Shown here: positions 1 to 9,377 of the stretch, one piece after another | Numbering within the stretch: the stretch's first letter is position 1 | Layout of the letters: each line of letters opens with the position of its first letter | DNA from: Hoeflea_A sp963921345 | GTDB taxonomy: Bacteria; Pseudomonadota; Alphaproteobacteria; Rhizobiales; Rhizobiaceae | DNA length: 64,000 nt | Direction: 5' to 3' | Assembly (NCBI GenBank): GCA_963921345.3 | Contig: CAWUFE020000007.1 | Span: 3,162,001-3,226,000 of the forward strand | Notes under the pieces: generated by a model | The model's database searches: none | Told to the model about the DNA's origin: nothing | The model's input: only the letters and a program-made list of their open reading frames with translations | Position numbers and translations under genes: made by a program

Positions 1-950
1 TCCTGCATGCCGAGATAGAAGAGCTTCGGATTGTGCACCCAGACGACGCCCTTGTAGAGATCTGCGGTCGCCAGCCGGTTGGTGGTCTTGAGGCGCAGGT
101 CGTCGGGCAGGAACGGGAAACTGTGCAGATAGCCGGTGCACAGGATGATGGCATCGATCTCCTTGGACGAGCCGTCCTTGAAGTAGGCGGTGCGGCCGTC
201 GACGCGCACCAGCGCCGGCACTTCCTGCCAGTTGCCCGGCCATTTGAAGCCCATCGGCGCGGTGCGGTGAGCAACGGTCACCGAGCGGCAGCCATATTTC
301 CAGCACTGCGAGCCGATGTCCTCGGCCGAATAGCTGGTGCCGAGGATCAGGATGTCCTTGTCGATGAACTCGCGCGCGTCGCGGAAATCATGGGCATGCA
401 GGATGCGTCCGTTGAAGCCCTCGAAGCCCTCGTAATGGGGAACGTTCGGGGTGGAAAAATGCCCGCTGGCGACGACCACATTGTCGAATTCCTCGGTCGA
501 TTCCGTGTCCGTCGCATGGTCGCGGGCGGTGATGCTGAACTTGCCGGTGGTCTCGTCATAGCGCACGTCGCGCACATTGTGGTTGAAGCGGATCCAGCGG
601 CGCACATCGGCCTTTTCCACCCGCCCCTTGATGTAGTCCCACAGCACTTCGCGCGGCGGGTAGGAGGCGATCTGCTTGCCGAAATGCTCCTCGAAGGTGT
701 AGTCGGCGAATTCCAGCCCCTCCTTGGGGCCGTTGGACCAGAGGTAGCGGTACATGGAACAGTGGCACGGGTTGCCGTGCTCGTCGACGCCGGTGCGCCA
801 GGTGTAGTTCCACAGCCCGCCCCAGTCGGACTGCTTTTCGTAGCAGACGATATCCGGAATTTCCTCGCCCTTCCGCGCCGCCGACTGGAAGGCCCGCAAC
901 TGCGCCAGCCCCGAAGGTCCGGCTCCGATGATCGCAACCCGTTTCGTCAT
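1..950 (-). CDS. tmm: Trimethylamine monooxygenase (flavin-containing monooxygenase), 3' end outside window
   Basis: Flavin-dependent monooxygenase predicted to oxidise trimethylamine to its N-oxide with NADPH and O2 in the cytoplasm; the family is also reported to oxidise dimethylsulfide. The 316 visible codons start MTKRVAIIGAGPSG, with the FAD GxGxxG at residues 9-14. The FMO signature region reads GHFSTPNVP followed by HAHDFR, and a second nucleotide-binding motif reads GTSYSAEDIGSQ. The sequence closely follows known bacterial Tmm proteins throughout (for example EKQSDWGGLWNYTWRTG and YRYLWSNGPKE). The start at 950 has GAGAGGAT just upstream. The C-terminus runs off the window, so total length cannot be judged. 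It is divergent from the ABC importer at 1225, suggesting shared control and an imported methylated-amine substrate (inference). Confidence 0.93.
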   Translation of the reverse strand, partial: MTKRVAIIGAGPSGLAQLRAFQSAARKGEEIPDIVCYEKQSDWGGLWNYTWRTGVDEHGNPCHCSMYRYLWSNGPKEGLEFADYTFEEHFGKQIASYPPREVLWDYIKGRVEKADVRRWIRFNHNVRDVRYDETTGKFSITARDHATDTESTEEFDNVVVASGHFSTPNVPHYEGFEGFNGRILHAHDFRDAREFIDKDILILGTSYSAEDIGSQCWKYGCRSVTVAHRTAPMGFKWPGNWQEVPALVRVDGRTAYFKDGSSKEIDAIILCTGYLHSFPFLPDDLRLKTTNRLATADLYKGVVWVHNPKLFYLGMQ

Positions 951-990
951 ATCCTCTCTCCCGTTGAACCAGATGTCCTCACACATTCAA

Positions 991-1176
991 ACCAATTACG
1001 ACCAATCTAGTGATTTTCGACCGTATATAGACCAATTAGTATGCCAATCTCTGCCAATTTCAACTGAAAAATGGTTTTTGGTTCGAATTTGGTGCGAAAA
1101 GCGGTTGCAATTGGAGAAATCGCCTGTAAGCTGATCGTTGGGAGAACAACAATAATAAGAATTGGTTGATATTGGT
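991..1176. promoter_or_regulatory. Divergent control region with helically phased ACCAAT repeats
   Basis: Between tmm and the ABC operon, CCAAT occurs on the plus strand at 992, 1002, 1032, 1044 and 1054. The inverted form ATTGG occurs at 1110, 1161 and 1171. Spacings are 10, 30, 12 and 10 bp on one side and 51 and 10 bp on the other, close to whole helical turns. The stretch is AT-rich compared with its surroundings. This looks like a multi-site operator for one regulator serving both genes; no regulator gene is adjacent in the window. Confidence 0.55.
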
Positions 1177-1224
1177 CTAGACGGACATCGAACGACCGAC
1201 GGTACTCAAGTGAGGGAGGACATC

Positions 1225-2529
1225 ATGATCGCGAATTTCGTCCGAAAGGGAATCACCCGGCGCAAGCTTCTGGGCACTGCAGCCGCGGCGGCGGGAGCCG
1301 GCGTCGTCAGCGCATCGCTGCCGGGGCGCGCCTTCGCCAATGACAAGGTGATCAAGATCGGCTTTCTGGCGCCGCTCACCGGCGCGGTTGCCGCCTGGGG
1401 CAAGCCCGGCCTCGACGGCTGCGAAATCTGGGCCGAATGGGTCAATGCCGCCGGCGGCATCACCGTCGACGGCGAGCCGCACAAGGTCGAGTTCATCGGA
1501 TACGACAACGAATACGACCCGGCCAAGGCGCGTACCGGCGCGACCAAGCTGATCCGCGAGGACGGCGTCAAGTTCATCATGATGCTGGGCGGCGACACCT
1601 GGCCCGGCGTGCAGCCGGTCGCCGACAAGACCGGCATGCTGTTTTCGACATTGCTGCCGTCGGATCTCGGTCCCGACACGACGACGCTGATCGCACCGGC
1701 CGAAGTGCATCCGATCTACAACGTCACCGGCGTCGAGTGGCTGGCCGAAAACAAGCCGGAGCTGAAGACCGCGGTCATGTGCGCCCAGGACGACGCGCTC
1801 GGGCTGCCTTCGGTGGCGACCTATCTCGCCGCCTTCGAGGCCGCCGGCATCGAGATGCAGGACGAGCCGCTGCTGTTCGATCCGTCGACCACGGATTTCG
1901 CACCCGTCGTCACCAAGCTGCTGTCGACCAACCCGCAGATCGTCTGTCTCGACACCTGCTATTCCGACTATGTGCACCCGATCACCGAGCAGCTGTTCCA
2001 GCAGGGCTTCAAGGGCCAGATCATCTCCTGCACGGCCGACTTCTACGACCAGATGATCGCCAAGACGTCGAAGGAATTCATGGAGGGCTTCGTCTTCCAG
2101 TTCCCGGATTTCGACGATCCGATGCTCAACGGAGCCGACATCAATTTCAACAAGCCCAACGAGTTCTACGCCGAATACAACAAGCGCTTCCCCGGCGAGT
2201 GGGGCGCGGTGAGCTGGGAATACGCCTCCATCATGGACCTGTGGAAGGCGGCGGCCGAAAAGGCCGGATCGGCCGAGCCGGACGCGGTGCTGGCCGCCAT
2301 GACCGACGGCGGCACCGGCAAGCACGCCTTCGGCGAGGCCGACTGGTGGGGCGGCGATCTGTTCGGCATCGACAATGCGCTGGTCGGCAACTGGCCGGTC
2401 GTCGTCATCGAGGACGGCAAGGCGCGCATCAAGGGCTTCAAGTCGATCCCCGACTGGTACGCCAAGCATGGCGACCTCCTGAAGAAGCACATGGCTGCCT
2501 ACAACCAGATGTGGGATCAGCGCAGCTGA
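1225..2529 (+). CDS. Branched-chain-type ABC transporter substrate-binding protein (Tat signal)
   Basis: Periplasmic binding protein of the LivJ/LivK (Peripla_BP_6) class, 434 aa. The start ATG at 1225 follows GGGAGGA. The N-terminus has a twin-arginine signal, ITRRKLLG (Arg12-Arg13), then an Ala-rich core and a likely cleavage after AFA near residue 38. The mature part opens with KIGFLAPLTGAVAAWGKPGLDG, typical of the family. It heads an operon with two permease and two ATPase genes. Ligand is unknown; the divergent tmm gene suggests a methylated amine rather than leucine (inference). Two upstream in-frame TTG/GTG starts would lengthen it, but they lack a ribosome site. Confidence 0.88.
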   Translation: MIANFVRKGITRRKLLGTAAAAAGAGVVSASLPGRAFANDKVIKIGFLAPLTGAVAAWGKPGLDGCEIWAEWVNAAGGITVDGEPHKVEFIGYDNEYDPAKARTGATKLIREDGVKFIMMLGGDTWPGVQPVADKTGMLFSTLLPSDLGPDTTTLIAPAEVHPIYNVTGVEWLAENKPELKTAVMCAQDDALGLPSVATYLAAFEAAGIEMQDEPLLFDPSTTDFAPVVTKLLSTNPQIVCLDTCYSDYVHPITEQLFQQGFKGQIISCTADFYDQMIAKTSKEFMEGFVFQFPDFDDPMLNGADINFNKPNEFYAEYNKRFPGEWGAVSWEYASIMDLWKAAAEKAGSAEPDAVLAAMTDGGTGKHAFGEADWWGGDLFGIDNALVGNWPVVVIEDGKARIKGFKSIPDWYAKHGDLLKKHMAAYNQMWDQRS

Positions 2530-2541
2530 TCTTGCCTCCCG

Positions 2542-2577
2542 GGCGCGCCACGGCAACCCTCCTCGCCGTGGCGCGCC
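2542..2577 (+). promoter_or_regulatory. GC stem-loop between binding-protein and permease genes
   Basis: Perfect 12-bp stem GGCGCGCCACGG / CCGTGGCGCGCC with a 12-nt loop in the 76-bp gap after the binding-protein gene. There is no T-tract, so it is more likely an RNA stabiliser or partial attenuator that keeps binding protein in excess than a full terminator. Similar structures follow the other two binding-protein genes in this window. Confidence 0.6.
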
Positions 2578-2605
2578 GCTTCTTGCAAATCCAACGGTTC
2601 GGGGC

Positions 2606-3475
2606 ATGATCGACCTGCTTCTGCAAACAGGGCTGAACGCCGCCTATGCCGCCAGCTATCTGGCGCTGGTGGCCGTCGGCCTGGTGCTGATCTTCGGCGT
2701 CATGGGCATCGTCAATTTCGCCCATGGCGAATTGTTCATGTTGGGCGCCTATGTGGTCGTGGCGCTCTATTCCGGGTTCGGGCTGCCGTTCCTGCTGGTC
2801 GTCGCCATCGGCCTGGCCTTCGTCGGTTGCGTCGGCCTGCTCATGGAACGGACCATGTTCCGGCCGCTGCGCGACAATCCGCTCGGCGGCCTGGTCGCCT
2901 CCATCGGCTTTCTGATGATCCTGCAGGCGCTGGTGTCGATGGGCTTCGGCGTGCGCATGGAACACGTGCCGCCCGTCACCCAGGAGGTCCTGGTGTTCTC
3001 CGACCGGGTGCGGCTGCCGCTGCAGCGCCTGTTCGTGATCGTCGCGGCCATCGTTCTGCTTGCGGCCCTTTGGGCCTTTCTCAAGCGGACCCGCTTTGGC
3101 TGGGCGCTCCGGGCCAGCGCCCAGGACCCGGAGGCGGCGGCCCTGCAGGGCATTTCGATCACCCAGACGGCGCGCATCGCCATGTTCGTCGGCGCCGGGC
3201 TGGCCGGCACCGCCGGGGCGCTGACGGCGCCGCTGATTTCGGTCAATCCGCATATGGGCCATTCGGTCATCGTCGCCGCCTTCATCGTCATCATCGTCGG
3301 CGGCGTCGGCTCGCTGGAGGGCGCGGTGCTCGCGTCCGTGGTCTATGCCTTCATCCACACCTTCGTCACCACGTTCTCCGACGGCGTCGTCGCCGACATC
3401 GTCGGGCTGTCGCTGATGCTGGGCGTGCTGGTCGTCAAGCCGACCGGCCTGTTCGGGACGGCCGACCGTGCTTAG
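2606..3475 (+). CDS. Branched-chain-type ABC transporter permease (LivH family)
   Basis: Inner-membrane permease, 289 aa, with the LivH N-terminal pattern LNAAYAASYLALVAVGLVLIFGVMG and the family motif GIVNFAHGELFMLGAY near residues 35-50. The C-terminal IVGGVGSLEGAVLAS is also standard for LivH. Several hydrophobic segments (about eight) can be counted. It pairs with the LivM-type permease, whose GTG start overlaps its last codons by 8 bp. The start ATG at 2606 has only a weak ribosome site, consistent with regulation by the preceding stem-loop. Confidence 0.92.
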   Translation: MIDLLLQTGLNAAYAASYLALVAVGLVLIFGVMGIVNFAHGELFMLGAYVVVALYSGFGLPFLLVVAIGLAFVGCVGLLMERTMFRPLRDNPLGGLVASIGFLMILQALVSMGFGVRMEHVPPVTQEVLVFSDRVRLPLQRLFVIVAAIVLLAALWAFLKRTRFGWALRASAQDPEAAALQGISITQTARIAMFVGAGLAGTAGALTAPLISVNPHMGHSVIVAAFIVIIVGGVGSLEGAVLASVVYAFIHTFVTTFSDGVVADIVGLSLMLGVLVVKPTGLFGTADRA

Positions 3476-4484
3476 GTTTGGCGGATGGATCGGGCTGGCA
3501 GCGCTCTTGGTGACGCTGCCGCACCTGCTCAGCTTTTCGCAGCAGGAGATCCTGGTTTTCCTGACCATCAACGTGCTGCTGGTCGCCTTCTACCGGCTGC
3601 TGACGCTTACCGGCGAGTGGTCGCTCGGCCATGTGGTCATCATGGGCGTCGGCGCCTATGCCTCCGCTCTATTGTCCAAGCGGCTCGGTGTTTACGTGCC
3701 CGTGTCCATGGCGCTCGGCGCCCTGGTCGCCGCGGCGATCGCCTATATCCTCAGCTTCCCGCTGTTTCGCATGAAGGGCTTCTATTTCCTGATCGGCAGT
3801 TTCGCGGCGGGCGAGATCATCCGGCTCCTGTGGAAGCGGTTCCGCGATCCGTTCGGCGGCCCCAAGGGCCTGAAGCGCATCGATGCGATGCCCGATTTCG
3901 ACCTCGGCTTCTACGCCTTCGATTTCTTCGAACCGGTCAGCTACTACTATTTCGCGCTCGCCGTCGTCGCCGTCTGCCTGTGGATCATGTGGCGCATCGA
4001 AACCTCGCGCATCGGCCTGACCTTCCACGCCATCCACTGGCAGGACAAGCTGGCCGAAGCCTCCGGCGTCAATGTCCGCGGCTACCGGACGATGGCCTTC
4101 GTGCTGGCCTCGGGATTTGCCGGCCTCTCCGGCGCGCTGCTCGCCCACTATATCGGCACCATCAACCCGAACAGCTTCGACGTCGAACAGATGGTCTTCG
4201 TGCTGACCTGGGCGATCGTCGGCGGCACCGCAACCTTCTACGGGCCGATCCTCGGCTGCATCGTGCTCACCGTGCTCAACGAGATCGTCCTGCGCGAACT
4301 GGGCTTCGAACAGGCCCGGCCGCTGATCTACGGACTGATCCTCATTCTCTCGATCCTGTTCCTGCCGCGCGGGCTGGAAAGCCTGGTGCAGGGCCTGCTG
4401 TCGCGCCGCGACAAGGGCGACCGGCCGCAAAACAGCGCCGGCGAGCTCACCGGGGCGCCGGCGATCAAGGCGGAAGAAGCATGA
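3468..4484 (+). CDS. Branched-chain-type ABC transporter permease (LivM family)
   Basis: Second membrane subunit, 338 aa, starting with GTG at 3468 inside the end of the livH-like gene. LivM hallmarks are LTGEWSLGHVVIMGVGAYASALL near residues 45-65, the coupling region IHWQDKLAEASGVNVRGY around residue 195, and a GGTATFYGPILG segment. About ten hydrophobic segments are present, followed by a polar C-terminal tail. Its TGA overlaps the next ATG (ATGA), a sign of translational coupling within the transporter operon. Confidence 0.92.
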   Translation: MLRFGGWIGLAALLVTLPHLLSFSQQEILVFLTINVLLVAFYRLLTLTGEWSLGHVVIMGVGAYASALLSKRLGVYVPVSMALGALVAAAIAYILSFPLFRMKGFYFLIGSFAAGEIIRLLWKRFRDPFGGPKGLKRIDAMPDFDLGFYAFDFFEPVSYYYFALAVVAVCLWIMWRIETSRIGLTFHAIHWQDKLAEASGVNVRGYRTMAFVLASGFAGLSGALLAHYIGTINPNSFDVEQMVFVLTWAIVGGTATFYGPILGCIVLTVLNEIVLRELGFEQARPLIYGLILILSILFLPRGLESLVQGLLSRRDKGDRPQNSAGELTGAPAIKAEEA

Positions 4485-5240
4485 GCACACCGTTTCTTCA
4501 GGTCCGCGATCTGACCATGCGCTTCGGCGGCCTGGTCGCCGTCGACAAGCTCAATTTCGAAATCGAGCAAGGGGCCATTCACGGGCTGATCGGCCCGAAC
4601 GGCGCCGGCAAGACCACGACCTTCAATGCCATCTCCGGCTTTTACCGGCCGACCGGCGGCACCGTCACGTTTCGCGGCCGAACCATTTCCGGGCTGAAGA
4701 TGCACAAGGTGGCGCGCGCGGGCGTGGTGCGCACCTTCCAGCATTCGACGCTGTTCGGCGAACTGAGCGTGCTCGACAATGTGATGGTCGGCACGCACAT
4801 GGCCTATTCGCCAAGGCTTTTGCCGGCGATCCTCGGGCGCGATCACGCTGACCGGGCGGCCGCCCGCAAGAAGGCCGAGGAGGCGCTGGCGTTTTTCGAT
4901 CTCGCCGATCTCTCCGGCGAACTCGCCAGCGAACTGGCGCACGGCCACCAGCGGGCGCTCGGCATGGCCGTGGCGCTGGCCTCCGGCCCCGAACTGGTGC
5001 TGCTCGACGAGCCGTTTACCGGCATGAACCCGGAAGAGACCCGCCGGATGATGCAGCTGATGACCAAGCTGCGCGACAGCGGCGTCACCATCCTGCTGGT
5101 CGAGCACGACATGCACGCCATCATGGGTCTTTGCGACCGCATCACCTGCATGAGTTTCGGCCGGCTGCTGGCGGAGGGAACCCCTGAGGAAATCCGCACC
5201 CATCCGGATGTCATCCGCGCCTATCTGGGAGGCTCGGCCG

Positions 5241-5251
<11 letters not shown>
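4481..5251 (+). CDS. Branched-chain-type ABC transporter ATP-binding protein (LivG family)
   Basis: Cytoplasmic ATPase subunit, 256 aa. Walker A is GPNGAGKTT, the Q-loop lies in VVRTFQHSTLF, the signature is LAHGHQRALGMA (family norm LAYGxQRxLEIA), Walker B is LVLLDEPFTGM, and the switch histidine is in LLVEHDMHAI. LivG-type features include the FGGLVAVD opening and the NPEE motif after Walker B. The ATG at 4481 overlaps the permease stop by 4 bp. It works with the LivF-like ATPase that overlaps its 3' end. Confidence 0.93.
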
Positions 5252-5948
<697 letters not shown>

Positions 5949-6601
5949 CTCACGCGACCTCGAAATGCGCGCCGCGCTCAACGCCGGCTGGAAGCGCAGC
6001 GATCTCGTCTGGGAACGACTGACCGAGAGCGGCAACCGGCTGCTCGGCGAAGGCAGAAATGGTCGCGCCGCCACCCGGTTCTGCGCCGCCCGGGTCATCG
6101 CAGCGCTGCGCATGATGCGGACCGATCCGCGGTCCGCCACCAGCCTGGCCAATATGGCTATTATCGCTGGGCTGCTTGGCCTTTCCGGCCTGGCCGGGCG
6201 TTACCATCGGAAGGCGCTTGCAATCTGGGAGCATGCCCCGGAGGCGGTCGAATCGATGACCGTCCTTCCCCGCGCCCGCAGCTCGCTCTTCCACCTGCGC
6301 ATGGAAGCCCGGCACTGGGACACCTACCAGTCCAACATGAAGGCACGACTGTCGAAATTCATCGACGAATCCCGCGACTGCCTGTGTGCGCAAGCGCGTG
6401 GTGACCGGCCCGCCCACCGGCTCTTTTCACGCTGGAACGGCGAAAAGCCGTCGGTGTTCGACGACACCCGAAAAATCCTCTCGGCCTGCCTGCTGATCGC
6501 CTCGAACGACAGCTGATTTCTGCGTTGCGACCATCATAATTCCACCGGATGCATCTTGGAATTTAGTGCAGTTAAGCAATTAAAAATAAACCGATTTTCT
6601 C

Positions 6602-6745
6602 TCAATTTATTCTGACTTGATTTTTAATTTCCGATACCTCAGGAAATAGTGATATGAGCTCTTCAGTGATGTAGTAATATCTTGGTTTTTTGCCCTCTGC
6701 CTCCTCGAGAAGGCTCGCCCTGTGCAAAGCTACAATCGAAAGTTG
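6602..6745 (-). pseudogene. Detached 3' end of the RelA/SpoT-like gene, cut off by the IS
   Basis: Reading minus strand from the duplicated target (6735-6745), the frame of the gene at 8547-9377 continues for 44 codons. It begins IVALHRASLLEEAEGKKPR, passes YYYITEELISLFPEV and ends at TGA (6602-6604). It has no start of its own, is AT-rich like the rest of the island, and lies on the far side of the insertion element. Joining the two parts gives about 317 residues. Confidence 0.8.
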
Positions 6746-6761
6746 ATGGGGCGGTAAAAAG
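6735..6761. repeat. Left IS end: target duplication plus terminal inverted repeat
   Basis: ATCGAAAGTTG at 6735-6745 is repeated at 8557-8567, and GATGGGGCGGTAAAAAG at 6745-6761 is inverted at 8543-8559. Direct and inverted repeats overlap by 1-3 bases, so the duplication is 7-11 bp depending on where the element is taken to begin. Confidence 0.85.
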
Positions 6762-8558
6762 TCGATTCCACGGAGCATTGCTGTGCTTTATGATGAGGCA
6801 TGTTGACTTTGCGCGATCGACGGACGAATGATCTCTTTGATCACTGGTCCTTTCTTGGGGAGAAACGCCGGCAGTTACTGGAACGATCCTGGGCCGGTGT
6901 TTTTCGTTGTCATCTTCTTCAGGCTCTTCCGGTCGAAGCTTTTTGCGGTCATTTCAACGACCGTCTTGGCCGACCCTCGAAAGATCTTCATGTTGTCATC
7001 GGCGCCCTGCTGTTGCAGCAGTTACAGGATCTGACTGACGCACAAACGGTGGAAGCTCTTGCCTTCAATATGGCTTGGCACTACGCCCTTGACATCAGAA
7101 CGGAATCTGACAGCTATTTTTGCGAAAAGACCGTCCGAAACTATCGCCGCCGTGTCATTGATGACGGTCTCGACGAGGTCATGTTTCGCGCGTTGACGGA
7201 TCGTTTGATGGTTGCATTCGATGTTGATGCGAGCCGACAACGGATGGACTCGACAGCTCTTCGCTCGGCAATGCGCAGTCTGACGCGGCTCGGCATCGTT
7301 GTCGAGGGGATCGCAAAATTCGTTCGCGAGCTCTCGCGCCATCATCCTGATTTGCATGCCCGGATCAGTACGGATGTGATCCGCCGCTATGTCGACCGTG
7401 AGGGCGATAGCGCCTTTGCCCACACTGCTCCAAGCGTTTCCAGACGACGCCTTGGCGAGGCTGGCCAGGACCTCCTGGCTATTGTTATGCAATTCCGCGA
7501 CACACCGGCGGCGACGCTTGAAAGTTTTGTCATTCTTGAGCGGGTTCTCCGTGATCAATTCGAAATCAGTGATCGAGACGACGACAAGGCCGGCCTCACT
7601 GCGGTCATTCGTGATCCCAAGGATGTGCCCTGTGACACCGTTGGTAATCCGGCCGATCCCGACGCCAGCTTCAACGCGCACAAAGGTCATGGCTATCTCG
7701 CACAGATCGTTGAAACGTACTGTGAGGATGAAGAGAGTGGGAATGGGGGCATCGCGATGGCGCCTAATCTGATCACCTATGTGAGCGTCAATAAAATGAC
7801 GATCCACGATGGTCACCGTCTGCCGGATGCGCTCGACGAACTTGCCGCACGCTCGCTGACGCCAAAGGTCATGCTGGCCGATTCCCACTATGGCTGCGAC
7901 GACAATATGGCGCTGACCAAAGAACGTGATATCGACCTCGTAGCGCCTGCTCGACCAGCCAAAGGCGCGCGCTCCGGGCGGATCACCCTGGAGGACTTCG
8001 TCCTCGATGACCGGGGACTGGTTGTCCGGTGCCCGAATGATGTCGCGCCCGTCTCGGTCTCAGCCGCGACGGTCAAGCTGCAGGCCCGTTTTGACCTGTC
8101 CATCTGCCGGGCATGCTCGCATGCGCAGCAATGCCCGGTAAAGGCGGCCAGGAATGACAGCCAATTTGCGCGGTTCCAATACACCCCAAAAAGGGCCGCA
8201 TATCAAAAGCGTCGGTTGTATGAGAAGAGTGAAGCCTTTCGCGACATTTATCGCTGGCGCGCCGGCATCGAAGCAACCATGTCCCGCCTCAAACGCCAGA
8301 TGAACATGACGAACCTGCGTATCCGAGGCATGAGCGCCATGCGCTATGTCGTCCATCTGCGGGCACTTGGGCTCAACATTCACCGATGTGCCGCTGCGGA
8401 GCCGTAAAGTGGCCCGGCAGGGCCAAAACGGCGCACAAAAAATTCTGAAATGGCCGAGGCAGCCATTTCAACATCCGGACCTACCGAAGAACCACAGATT
8501 ATGATCGATCTGGGAATACTCAGCGCCAAGTTTCCAAATAGCCTTTTTACCGCCCCAT
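6746..8558 (+). mobile_element. IS1182-family insertion sequence, about 1.8 kb
   Basis: A complete-looking element: terminal inverted repeats of 16-17 identical bases, a single full-length transposase gene (6800-8407), and a short target duplication. Its size (about 1.81 kb) fits IS1182-type elements. It sits inside the RelA/SpoT-like gene on the opposite strand. Between transposase stop and right end lie two stem-loops (GGCCC/GGGCC near 8411-8425 and AAATGGC/GCCATTT near 8448-8468). Intact ends and perfect duplication suggest a fairly recent insertion. Confidence 0.88.
6800..8407 (+). CDS. IS1182-family transposase
   Basis: DDE transposase, 535 aa. It has the N-terminal IS1182 pattern (DHWSFLGEKRRQLLERSWAGVF; GRPSKDLHVVIGALLLQQL). 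Likely catalytic acidic residues lie in RMDSTALRS, MLADSHYGCDD and YRWRAGIEATMSRLKRQ. A Cys cluster CRACSHAQQCPVKA precedes the last motif, as is usual for this family. It is full length with no frameshift, so it may be active. The ATG at 6800 is 55 bp inside the left end. Confidence 0.93.
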   Translation: MLTLRDRRTNDLFDHWSFLGEKRRQLLERSWAGVFRCHLLQALPVEAFCGHFNDRLGRPSKDLHVVIGALLLQQLQDLTDAQTVEALAFNMAWHYALDIRTESDSYFCEKTVRNYRRRVIDDGLDEVMFRALTDRLMVAFDVDASRQRMDSTALRSAMRSLTRLGIVVEGIAKFVRELSRHHPDLHARISTDVIRRYVDREGDSAFAHTAPSVSRRRLGEAGQDLLAIVMQFRDTPAATLESFVILERVLRDQFEISDRDDDKAGLTAVIRDPKDVPCDTVGNPADPDASFNAHKGHGYLAQIVETYCEDEESGNGGIAMAPNLITYVSVNKMTIHDGHRLPDALDELAARSLTPKVMLADSHYGCDDNMALTKERDIDLVAPARPAKGARSGRITLEDFVLDDRGLVVRCPNDVAPVSVSAATVKLQARFDLSICRACSHAQQCPVKAARNDSQFARFQYTPKRAAYQKRRLYEKSEAFRDIYRWRAGIEATMSRLKRQMNMTNLRIRGMSAMRYVVHLRALGLNIHRCAAAEP

Positions 8559-8567
8559 CGAAAGTTG
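8543..8567. repeat. Right IS end: terminal inverted repeat plus target duplication
   Basis: CTTTTTACCGCCCCATC at 8543-8559 is the inverse of the left end, followed by the second copy of the duplicated target (8557-8567). Read on the minus strand, the GGGGCGGTAA of this repeat supplies the last codons and the stop of the interrupted RelA/SpoT-like gene. Confidence 0.85.
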
Positions 8568-9377
8568 GAAAAGGCTCACCGACCTCGGAAATTTGTCACG
8601 CTGCTGCTCAAAGAATTTCCGCATTTCTTCAATTGCCTGCTGCCAATTTTCATCATTTCCCTTTATCGATGTAAATATATTATCTCCCAATATTCTCCCG
8701 TCTGAGATTCGAAGATCTTCTGGTATAATGTTCTCTTTTACAAGCTGGTCAATTGCCCGGACAATGCCTAAGCGACCGCTCATCCCCTTCCTTGCTATTT
8801 TTTTCACTTTTCTAGAATTTTCATCAAAATCCGAAAACGTTCTGTCGATTGCTTCAATTTGTGCCATTGTTTCTGATGCTAATCTGCTTGCGCGATAGTC
8901 AAAAACGCCGGGCTTGTAAACATGACCGTGGGTTATTTTCGCCCAAGCATGTTGTAAAATTGTCCTAATTTGGACTTCAAATAACAAAGGTGATATTTCT
9001 CCTTTGGAACCACTTGGATCTTTTATCTTGCAATATATTCTTGGACAATCAAAATCAAACAACCTTTCATCTCTTATGGTTCCGCCTGCTCTTATAACGC
9101 AAATATTAAAGGATTTTCTCAAATAATCTCTCACCATCTTCACTTGGTCAGATGTGTCAATAATTACAGAAAATGCCACCACGTCGTCAATGCTGTCAAT
9201 GTCGGGAAATCGCCCACTCTCAATCTTGTTGCGAAGTGAATCAATTGTTTTGACTCGACCAGACAGTAAAAAGTTATGGTCGGAGCAAAACTTATCTAAG
9301 GCTCCCTTTACTTCGTTGAATAGTGCGATGAAATAGGATCGCCGCTCAGCAAATGCCTGCTCAAGTGATTTTGCCAT
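8547..9377 (-). CDS. RelA/SpoT-domain protein, C-terminus replaced by IS sequence
   Basis: 276 aa as it stands; the last three residues and the stop come from the IS repeat, and 44 native residues are lost (see 6602-6745). RelA/SpoT nucleotidyltransferase features are RVKTIDSLRNKI (residues 41-52) and FEVQIRTILQHAWAKITH (133-150). The position that normally reads DxxGxR is DDVVAFSV (64-71), keeping Asp but not Gly/Arg, so synthetase activity is uncertain. There is no hydrolase domain. The C-terminal third (residues 180-260) is charged and helical. Its ATG overlaps the stop of the DUF262 gene as TGATG, implying coupled translation. AT-rich codon use points to horizontal transfer. Confidence 0.85.
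   Translation of the reverse strand: MAKSLEQAFAERRSYFIALFNEVKGALDKFCSDHNFLLSGRVKTIDSLRNKIESGRFPDIDSIDDVVAFSVIIDTSDQVKMVRDYLRKSFNICVIRAGGTIRDERLFDFDCPRIYCKIKDPSGSKGEISPLLFEVQIRTILQHAWAKITHGHVYKPGVFDYRASRLASETMAQIEAIDRTFSDFDENSRKVKKIARKGMSGRLGIVRAIDQLVKENIIPEDLRISDGRILGDNIFTSIKGNDENWQQAIEEMRKFFEQQRDKFPRSVSLFQLSMGR

Noticed and set aside
2542..2577. Stem-loop read as a true terminator
   Set aside because: No T-tract follows and the downstream permease genes need the same transcript; more likely a stabiliser or attenuator.
1177..2607. Long minus-strand open frames opposite the first importer genes
   Set aside because: They are GC-driven shadows of strong plus-strand genes, without ribosome sites or recognisable domains. 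The same holds for similar frames opposite most genes.
8450..8674. Short plus-strand open frame across the right IS end
   Set aside because: It crosses the IS junction and runs antisense to the RelA/SpoT-like gene; no ribosome site or family.
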